Below, one piece after another: positions 55,681 to 64,000 of a stretch of DNA of 64,000 nucleotides. The position numbers and the translations under genes are program-made. A model generated the notes under the pieces. It was given only the letters and a program-made list of their open reading frames with translations. It searched no databases and was not told where the DNA came from. The stretch's first letter is position 1. The number at the start of each line of letters is the position of its first letter. Origin of the DNA: Chelydra serpentina (lineage: Eukaryota; Chordata; Testudines; Chelydridae); assembly GCA_037349315.1 (NCBI GenBank), contig JBAIAC010000027.1:5797001-5861000 (forward strand). Direction: 5' to 3'.

Positions 55681-58600
55681 CTCCACAAGACAACACTAAC
55701 TCCTTCAAATGAAAACAGTGCATAATATTGTCTATTTAACAGTATATTATACCAAGGAGCTGTTACAATCCTAAATCCTTCTTAGTTCGTGGATTAAAAT
55801 AGTCATCACAGTTTTCTGTTAATCCAGCTGCCACACATGTGCACCAAATCCTTGCAATGAAAGTCGTTGTGAACTTCAGTTAATTATGTTTTTCAAATAG
55901 ATGATAAAAGTTTTCAAAGGCACATAATACAGATCAGCCATCTGTATCCTTTCAGTTCCACACCTAAGTACTTTTCAAACTGTAAATAGGCACAACAAAA
56001 ACATCTAAAAATAACACAATGGTTTCCCAATTCCTATAATTTAGAACTAAACTGATTTTAATCCTTAATTCTAGGACTTGATTTTAAAAAAATGTATGTA
56101 CATTTGCTTCCAGTAGGAAATTTTGTATCTAATTTTGATGCAGAACAAGATAAGGCCCAGACATTTAAGCAGTCACCGAGCCATTTCACTTAAAAAAAAC
56201 CACACACACTGCATCCTAACACTACACCGTTGCTATATACTCCCATGCTAATTGCATTAGGTGCACATAAGCAGCTGGTGACATGGAGGGTGGCAGGTGG
56301 AGAAACGAGAGGAGCATAAGAATTTTTAAAGGCCTTTGCTTTCTTGTAAAAGGTTGCAGTGTTTATTCCACATGCCTACCCACATCTTGCCGTGACGCAC
56401 ACTATTCCAACTCAGTACAACAAACCACCAACCATTCAGCATCAAACGGTATTCCTGGTTCCTTCCTTAGACAGACTCCAAAGTAGAGTACACACTTAGT
56501 CAAGAGAGTCTCTCTCCAGATTGTCACACCTCTTTTCTAAACTACAAAAAGAGGCTAATGATATACTAGCCCCAATTCCTCATTCACCCTCCTTCTTCCA
56601 ATCCCTATTTCCCGACATTTCCCATCCCTACCTAAGATTCAGGAATGAAAGTCTGCACTGGGACCTCCTTGTGGCAATACAAGTTGCTAATCGTTTGCCA
56701 ACTGACTCACCTTGCCATAACTTTGACGGCAGTGACACCCAGACTGTTGTTCTGATAAAGTCTCTTCCACATTTCTGGAAAACATGTCACCAACTCAGCA
56801 CTCATCTAAGTTAAGGGACTCCTTTTATTTTTGTAAAGTAATTATTCAGTACAACGGTTTATAATTTTCCCAGAACATTTTCAAATGAGGTACATGAGGG
56901 TCTGTGTGTAATTTCAGTGAATCCGTAATTTGAGGCTTCTAAGAACTGTTAAGAGACTGATGGATATATTTACTTAAACATCTTGGCCAAGATCTTCAGA
57001 AGCAGGTAGTGAGTCCCTCAATTTTGAGCACCCAACTGAAGATGCCTGAAAAGGGACCTGATTTTCAAACACACAGACTCTGAAAATCGGGCCCTATTAA
57101 AGATGTCTCGAAACAAACACCCACACATTGAAGCACCAAAACTCAGAAGTCACTTTTGAAACACCTGGCTTCTGTTTCTTTGGAAATACCACCACGCTGT
57201 GGTGTGAATGTGTTAGCTTTTTCTCCAGTTCAGAAAACTTGCCCATTACAGAAGTCTCTGGGCATACTAATCAAAGCCAAATGAAACCTCTTAGTTTCTT
57301 TTTGAATATCAAATGCTAAATCTATTTAAAACTTCAAACCGGTAAAGACGCAACTTACTGTAATTTCTCTTGACAAAAAACAGACTTGGATGGATGAAAG
57401 GTACAGAAGTTGAGCGTTCCTTCCTGTTCTCGATACGATGTCAATTGTTAAAAATGACTGGATGTGTTACAATAATTATTTACAGCAATCTGGTGTCTGC
57501 TTCAAGCATGTCACACTGAACGGCTGTGTGGTAATGAGAGGAATAGGCTATAACTGTGTATGTATAAATATATCTAGGAGGAATAAGAAGGCACAGATAT
57601 TTCTGGCCACCTCTTGACTGTCCCAGGATGTCAGAATCATGATAGGTGCTCCTGTAATAGCAATACAGGAAATGCTATTCATAGGGACACGGTTTTTAAT
57701 CAATAAACCCCATCACATTGGAGAAGCCCCAAAAGGGAAAAAACTCCACTTTTAGACTGTGAAGGAGTGCCCATTCCCCTAGAACCAACAGGCACTGAAA
57801 AGGTCTGTGTGTGTCAAGAATCCCACAAAGACTATCCTAATGGCGCAGAGGGCAACCATGAAGGCAGGAAGGATGAGGGTTTCACAAGTGCCTGTACTGT
57901 ATCCTTCCACTAGTGTTCATAATCTGTCCGGCCCTTTGAATACCGTCAGGCTGGCTGAAGGGATCCCCTAGCCTTTCTAACCTCTTGCTGCTGCTGACAC
58001 CATAAGAGAGACCTAGGCTTCCTCTTACACATCAGCAGAGGGGACTTGTTCCTATTAGGGGAGGGGAGCTACAGGAGCCCCAACTGGCCCTAGTTTTTAA
58101 AATTAGATTGATATTGGGTTGGTTAAATTAAAATTACCTATGACCCTCACTATTTATAAGGGACCATCAGGAATAAACAGCAATCATTCTAAATCCAAAC
58201 AACAATCAGCACGCCAACCAATTACACCATCAAAGAGAAGGGCAAAAATGAACAGATGGTTCCAAAGCTCACTGCCTAGGGCAGAAAGGAAGAAGCTGAG
58301 GGTAACTAGGACTGTGGATACTATTATAATTACACCCCAAAAGTTTTGATTTCCCTGGAGGTGGACTCTGCTTTCTATATGGTTTCTATATCGTTCCCGG
58401 TTCATGGCTCCCAAGAGCAACACATCAGCAGAGTGGATGTGGAAAGGCAATTCTTGAAGGATTTTTCTTTTTTGTAAATTTATCAACCACACTGTTAAAA
58501 GAAAAAAAACTTAAGGGGAAAAAACCCACAACAACACTGTCCTGCCAAGTTCATTGCACCTGGCTTTCACGTCTTCCCCACAAACAATACATATTTATCT

Positions 58601-59026
58601 TCTGGATGTCCAGATGTGCTCCATGACCATCCACGCTGATGAGCAATGAGATTTTTAGATAACTGTGTTTAAATGTAGACCAGACTAGTGACTCTGTGAT
58701 AGCTGAGAAACAAAATCTGAACCGTTAAAGCCCCTTAACCTTTTTAATTCACAATGGAGACTATTAAAACGTTGATTTTCCCATAGTTTATTTAAGTAGG
58801 TTCTAAGTAATAAACTCTCTGCCTTGAGTATTTACAGGGGACCTATCCCCATAATATCTAGGTACCCCATACATTTATACTTTAATATAGATTTCAGGTA
58901 CTGTATTTGCAGCAGTTTAATACAAGGAATAGTGGCATGTTTAATAGCATCATCTACATGTGGAAATACAGATATTTGAATCCAGTGTTATTGGAATCCA
59001 CAGTGAAATCAGTATTTTCCCTTTTA

Positions 59027-59497
<471 letters not shown>

Positions 59498-59604
59498 TTA
59501 ACTCAAACTTTGGCTTTTTTAAGTCAATAGTTTGATTTTATATTTCTAGTGAACAGCAACCAACGATCTTTGCTTTAATACCATTTAACACAATCCCACA
59601 CCTT

Positions 59605-59646
59605 GAATCATAGAAGATGATTAGGGTTGGAAGAGACCTCAGGAGT
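59605..59646 (-). mobile_element. CR1 LINE 3' tail fragment
   Basis: gaatcatagaagatgattag then ggttggaagagacctcagga is the reverse complement of the CR1 3' end (ccttccaaccc...attctatgattc). CR1 is the dominant LINE of turtles, crocodilians and birds, so this supports a sauropsid source. Only about 40 bp remain; it lies 216 bp upstream of the 265-bp BCAS3 exon. Confidence 0.8.
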
Positions 59647-59934
59647 ATTTTTCAGGACACTTTTGAGAAATACTCAACTTTTCTTCTAAGGGTCCAACTC
59701 AACAAAACAAATTGCAGTGCAAAATCCACATAAAGCCACGGGAGCCTGGTGTAATTTTTTAACTGAATTTGGTCCCCAAAAAGAAAACATTCGGGAAGCT
59801 ATTGTAATTGCACGTTTGACAGCAGGTAAGGCATCCGTTATTTGCTTGCTCATTTTAATTCTCAGGAAACATGACAAATAATAAGTAAATAATCCCCAAC
59901 AAAATTGTATATTCATGCCAAACATTTTGATGTG

Positions 59935-60040
59935 GTTTAGCGGTTAGAAGAAAAGACTAGGAGTGTCAGGAGTGGACTTCTTGGCTCTGACTCTAAATGC
60001 ATGAGCATTGACTAGTCACCTAAACACTATGGTCAAAAAT
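59935..60040 (+). repeat. MIR-like SINE relic, sense orientation
   Basis: ggtttagcggttagaagaaa, agactaggagtgtcaggagt and tcttggctctgactctaaat follow the sense MIR head, then gactagtcacctaaacactatgg. Confidence 0.65.
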
Positions 60041-60100
60041 TTGAAAAGCTGTCGCTAGATTTTTTTTTTTTTAATGTAAATGCTAAATTTGAGAAACACT

Positions 60101-60190
60101 GGGCCCGATTTTCAGAAGTACTAGCACCCACAACTTCAGTTGAAGTCAACGGAAGCAGCAGGTGCTAAGCACCTATGAAAATTAGTCCCT
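60101..60190. repeat. Palindromic fold-back repeat
   Basis: gggcccgattttcag and agtactagcacc face ggtgctaagcacc and gaaaattagtccct as decayed inverted arms. The centre ttcagttgaagtcaac contains the shared core. Same family as 22035-22118. Confidence 0.75.
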
Positions 60191-61599
60191 AGGTTTCACC
60201 ACTCAGGCCCCCAAAAATCCTGGGCCATTTTTAAATTTTTTGACCTAGAACGCTACCTCAGTTTGTAGGATCACTGAAAAATTATTTCAATTGTAGTTAA
60301 AATTGCTTCACTCTACCATGGGAAAAGAGCTTTTATGAATCAGCTGTTAAAACCTATGACATTAACAAAAAAAGAAGACCCCCTCAACCAGATTAGTTCA
60401 AATATCTTTTATGCATAGGAATACTCTCACAATGTGAACTATTTGAGAAACATGGATTTTTGTTTTAGCTTCTCCTTATATATCATCTCTAGATCTGACA
60501 CAAGAAAAACATATATTAGTTAAAAAACTCTCTGATGTAGTTACCTTTTATATAGATCTCAGAAATAAAACTCAACAGGATTTAAGTCTCTTCTAAATAG
60601 GCTTTACATAACACCTTGATAGAAAGCAAATTCTTGCTCCTTTATTGGAATGCTTCATAAAAGGGAACACACATTGTGGTCCAACACCATACTGCCAGAC
60701 AACTCATGAAAACAAGAAATTTAGTTTAATTTACCATAGAAAAGTCCTAAAACAATTTTTGTAATTTTTTTCCTAAAAAGTAAAAGCTGCATAAAAAGTA
60801 GTATGTACATGAATGGGACTTAACATGGCACACAAACATATAGGTGAAGGATTAGCTTTCATTTTACTATTAAACAGCATAAGCTAAATACAATTCTTCA
60901 AGCTTTCAGAGAAGCCAGTTTTACAATACAGTAGGTACTCAAATTGGAGTAAATACCGATACAATCTTGACAAATATTCCAGAAATGCACTCCAAATATT
61001 CCAGACAAAAGCAGCAAGTATTCAAAGTGTAAGTTTGCAATTGAGCCCTGAAACCTTTGAGATAAAAATGGGATTTAAGTATTGTGACGTGTGACAAGAT
61101 ACTTGGCTGACAGATTGTCACTATACAAAATGTTTCATCAACATTACAGGGATAAACCAAAAAATACCACTACACATCTGCTCTTTTCAATTATGGTGAC
61201 ATAGCCAAATGATCTGCTAATGATCTAGTTAAACAGGGTCCTAGAAATCTGACGGGTTTAGCACGTTCAGTGAATCTAGTATTACTGGTAAATAGTCATT
61301 CCACGAGCACTTAAAGCTCTGAGTTTGTCTAAAAAGAGTTTCATCTTTACAGACTGCTCAAAACAGATTAGAGGCCCAATACAAAAGAACAAGAGCCAAA
61401 GGAAGAGAAACCCCATAATCACGGGATGAGAAAAGAAGGCAATTTCCAGATGTCAGAATCACACACAAGAACTGTATACAAAATAACATTCTCAATTACA
61501 GAAGGAGGCTATATTTCAAATCACTCCTTCTATGGCCTCTTCAAACCTAATTTTCTTGTCTCCAATATGCACAATGATACCTGCCTTCTTATGCATGCT

Positions 61600-61935
61600 A
61601 GACATCTGAGCAGACCATCCCACCCTTAACACCTTCATTGCACTTGCCATTCCTTTTCAGATTCAGTTCAAAACTCCCCTCATTGTTTTTAAAAGTCTCT
61701 ACTGACTTCCTCTCTACTCTTCTGTTCACTGCCTCCACACACATCCAACACCTGTCTCCCCTAGCTCGCTCTACAGTCTCATGCTCTTGGTGGAAGAGTC
61801 TTCTCCTCTGCAGCTCCTGCCAACTAGAATATACTTTCTGAATCTCTCTGCCAAACTGATATGGTTTGGAGTCTCACCTGAAAAACACACTTTCCCCCTT
61901 GCAAGTGTCTCTTCCGTCCCTCCTCCCCTTGGTAT
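61600..61935 (+). pseudogene. L2-type LINE C-terminal relic
   Basis: Plus frames give IPFQIQFKTPLIVFKSLY, then after frame changes LQLLPTRIYFLNLSAKL. The first matches the L2 RIQFKILLLVFKSL block, the second resembles the region around its PRLWNSLP box. Decayed, no domain intact. Confidence 0.55.
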
Positions 61936-63159
61936 CTATTTTAACATATTTTACCATAATCTCTTTACATCACTGTACTGAGCAAGAGAAAAATGTACAA
62001 TTTCATACTAAATTAGTTTTCAGCATGCATTCTTCATTTTATATTCTGGGGAAAAAACAATCCAAATAATGCCAAAATCCTAGCTCATGACAATATGCAG
62101 GAAACAAATTAGGAAGTAATTATAAAGTCTCGTGTAAATGTGCCTGCTCTCAAGGAAAAGAGGTTGCAGTAGCTAAATGCTCCATTTAAAATAACATGCA
62201 AATGACCTCTACCTTCCATCTCAAACAATGACACAGCGGTGACCAGCTGGGATAAGTGATGGTGGGAAAAGATGGAAACTTAGAAACCAGGTAGCAAAGA
62301 GCTGCAGTTGCTTTACTATGAAGGAGCCCCATAAACAAAGAAGAGCTACTCACAAATGAGATAGAAATTATCAAAGATTCAAAGAAAATATATGCAGCGA
62401 GCCTACTCTCCAGGGACCGAGGCAAATATTTTGGATACCAGATTGGTGTTTTCTGCATATGACATCTCCTACAAACTTCAAGAGCTGCATTGTCTGTCTT
62501 TCCCTTATATGAGGCAAGCAGCAGCACATTGGAAGACTGGAAGAGTTTAAATCATGGTACGTTTGCAGTTTCATTTGTGGGCATTAATTAAGTATCTTAC
62601 TTTCACATAGCAAGATCACAAATCTTTGTGTGCAATTTAAATGAACCCTTAGTCAGCTTCTTTTCAATAAGAAATGGATGAAAGGAAAGGACCGGAGTAA
62701 CGTCAGGATGCTGTTCAGACCAAGTGTAATCTCATCCCCAATCGCTTCCAAAATCAGTTGTGTGTATCTGTGAAAGAAGTTTAAATTATCATGTCGAGCC
62801 TGCTGTTATCCACTGTACTGTTACTGTACATTACACAGAGTTCTTGACTGCTCGTAGTATAAACAAACTGCACAGTGCCCCATTAGTGGTTTGCAAGTTT
62901 ATCCTATGCGTTGCAATTTATTGCTGTTCTTTAGGTTAATGTACTATTATTCCATGTATTTATAATATATTTCTACATTTGCTGTTAATGATGATGTAAT
63001 GTTTGAATACTAAAGATCAACCATTCTCTATAATGTTTACAGCTTTATGTTAATAAAATAAAAAGTACAGTAGACCTCTCATGGAGTTTAGTCCGTACCT
63101 CAAGGTTAGCATCAGATTCAACATTCACACCTATATTTTTAAATTCTATGTATTTCCTT

Positions 63160-63212
63160 CACACACACACACGCGCACGCACACGCACATGCACACACGC
63201 ACACACGCACGC
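63160..63212 (+). repeat. CA-rich microsatellite with CG interruptions
   Basis: cacacacacacacgcgcacg followed by further ca, cgca and catg units over about 53 bp. Confidence 0.93.
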
Positions 63213-63519
63213 CCTGGTTTGGGGCTAGTTCAGGTCGCTTTAAAGCTAAGATTTTTAAAAAACTTATAAACTACAATATTAAATGCTCTTTGCGAGGACG
63301 CTGGGGCTTTCCTCTGGCTCTAATGCCGTTTCTTCCCAGTCTAGTTGTCTTAGGTCTCTCAATCACTTTGGACCCAGTAGCATGCCTTACACATCCCCGA
63401 CTCCCACAGAAAACACTGGGTGTGGGGCACAAGGACCCTTCTCCCTGGTCAATAACATATAAGCCTTTTATTTAAGGCAAAGGAAAGTAGCCACTATGGG
63501 CGTAGTGAAGTGATCACCA

Positions 63520-63705
63520 AGGAGTTAAACAGGGTTTCTCAGATTATTATGGGTTGGCATCATGCTTCACCCCTCCCTCAGTACTTGTTTAGTTTGTGGG
63601 TGTTCCCCCACACTCTGTTATGTGTCTGAATAAAGCATGTTCCCTGCCTGCAGTACTGAGGAGTGCGTTTCTTGTGCACTGAGCAGTCCCGTTACAAAAA
63701 TGGGC
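63520..63705 (+). repeat. Possible solo LTR remnant
   Basis: tgtgtctgaataaagcatgt carries a polyadenylation signal; gtgcgtttcttgtgcactga and gcagtcccgttaca follow, resembling the R-U5 end of an LTR. The left end and target duplication are not identified, so this is tentative. Confidence 0.3.
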
Positions 63706-64000
63706 AAGTCATGGCTGAAAGGATGACTGCATATATATAGCTAGATAGATAAATGCTCATTTGATCTCCTGTTTAAACAAAGAATTAGCTGCAGAACACT
63801 TAATAGCTATCCAGTTCTCCAGTGTCAACAAAGTACTCCACTGTTCTCTCGGATTCTTGATGCAGGGCATGTACCCTGGAACCCTTGCGCTTGTTTTACA
63901 GAATATCTAGCTTGCACACATCCTTTGGAACACCGCTGATTCAAAAATAGAATTCCCTGGTCAGAATGTTTCAGTATTTCTCTTGGAATACTTATCTGAG

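Overview
This is an AT-rich, repeat-dense vertebrate window that lies wholly inside one protein-coding gene on the minus strand. Six coding exons, each with canonical AG/GT splice sites and matching reading-frame phase, encode about 284 consecutive residues of BCAS3 (breast carcinoma amplified sequence 3, Rudhira in mouse). In transcription order they are 59389-59125, 38751-38601, 30538-30494, 21929-21805, 21094-20929 and 19623-19523. Together they cover the last part of the WD40-type beta-propeller, the serine-rich linker and the first part of the conserved BCAS3 domain, roughly residues 408-691 of the human protein as I remember it. Upstream exons lie beyond base 64000, and I could not find the next downstream exon in bases 1-19522. 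No other cellular gene is supported; the many short reading frames are chance frames or transposon relics.

The repeats point to a sauropsid, most likely a turtle, with a crocodilian as the alternative. There is an antisense CR1 3' tail (59605-59646), old MIR and L2 relics, hAT relics, and a short retroposon with the 'cccacgaaagcttatgct' core seen in three copies. There are also dispersed palindromic repeats of about 90 bp and two nearly identical 296-bp MITEs with TTA/TAA target duplications. The assignment rests on recognition, not on a database search.

Layout. Bases 1-19522 are intron: a 92-bp palindrome (2570-2661), a GC-richer LTR-like block with about 65-bp degenerate repeats (3190-4105), a dead LINE reverse transcriptase (6107-7260), MITE copy A (7453-7748), MIR, hAT and SINE copies, and the 3' part of a hAT transposon (18574-19124). 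Bases 19523-21929 hold three closely spaced exons. Bases 21930-38600 hold two introns of about 8 kb on either side of a 45-bp in-frame exon. Bases 38752-59124 are a 20-kb intron with L2 relics, MITE copy B nested in an older inverted-repeat element (46728-47265), a hAT element inserted in an L2 relic (51565-51866), and a SINE with a perfect 51-bp fold-back (54634-54764). Bases 59390-64000 are intron with CR1, MIR and L2 relics.

The most interesting signals are structural. MITEs A and B are about 97% identical, equal in length, in opposite orientation, and sit on either side of five BCAS3 exons totalling 588 nt (a multiple of three). The SINE at 54.6 kb carries what looks like a self-primed snap-back scar inside an 11-bp target duplication. 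Families of short palindromes sharing a core like 'cccattgacttcaatggg' recur through the introns.
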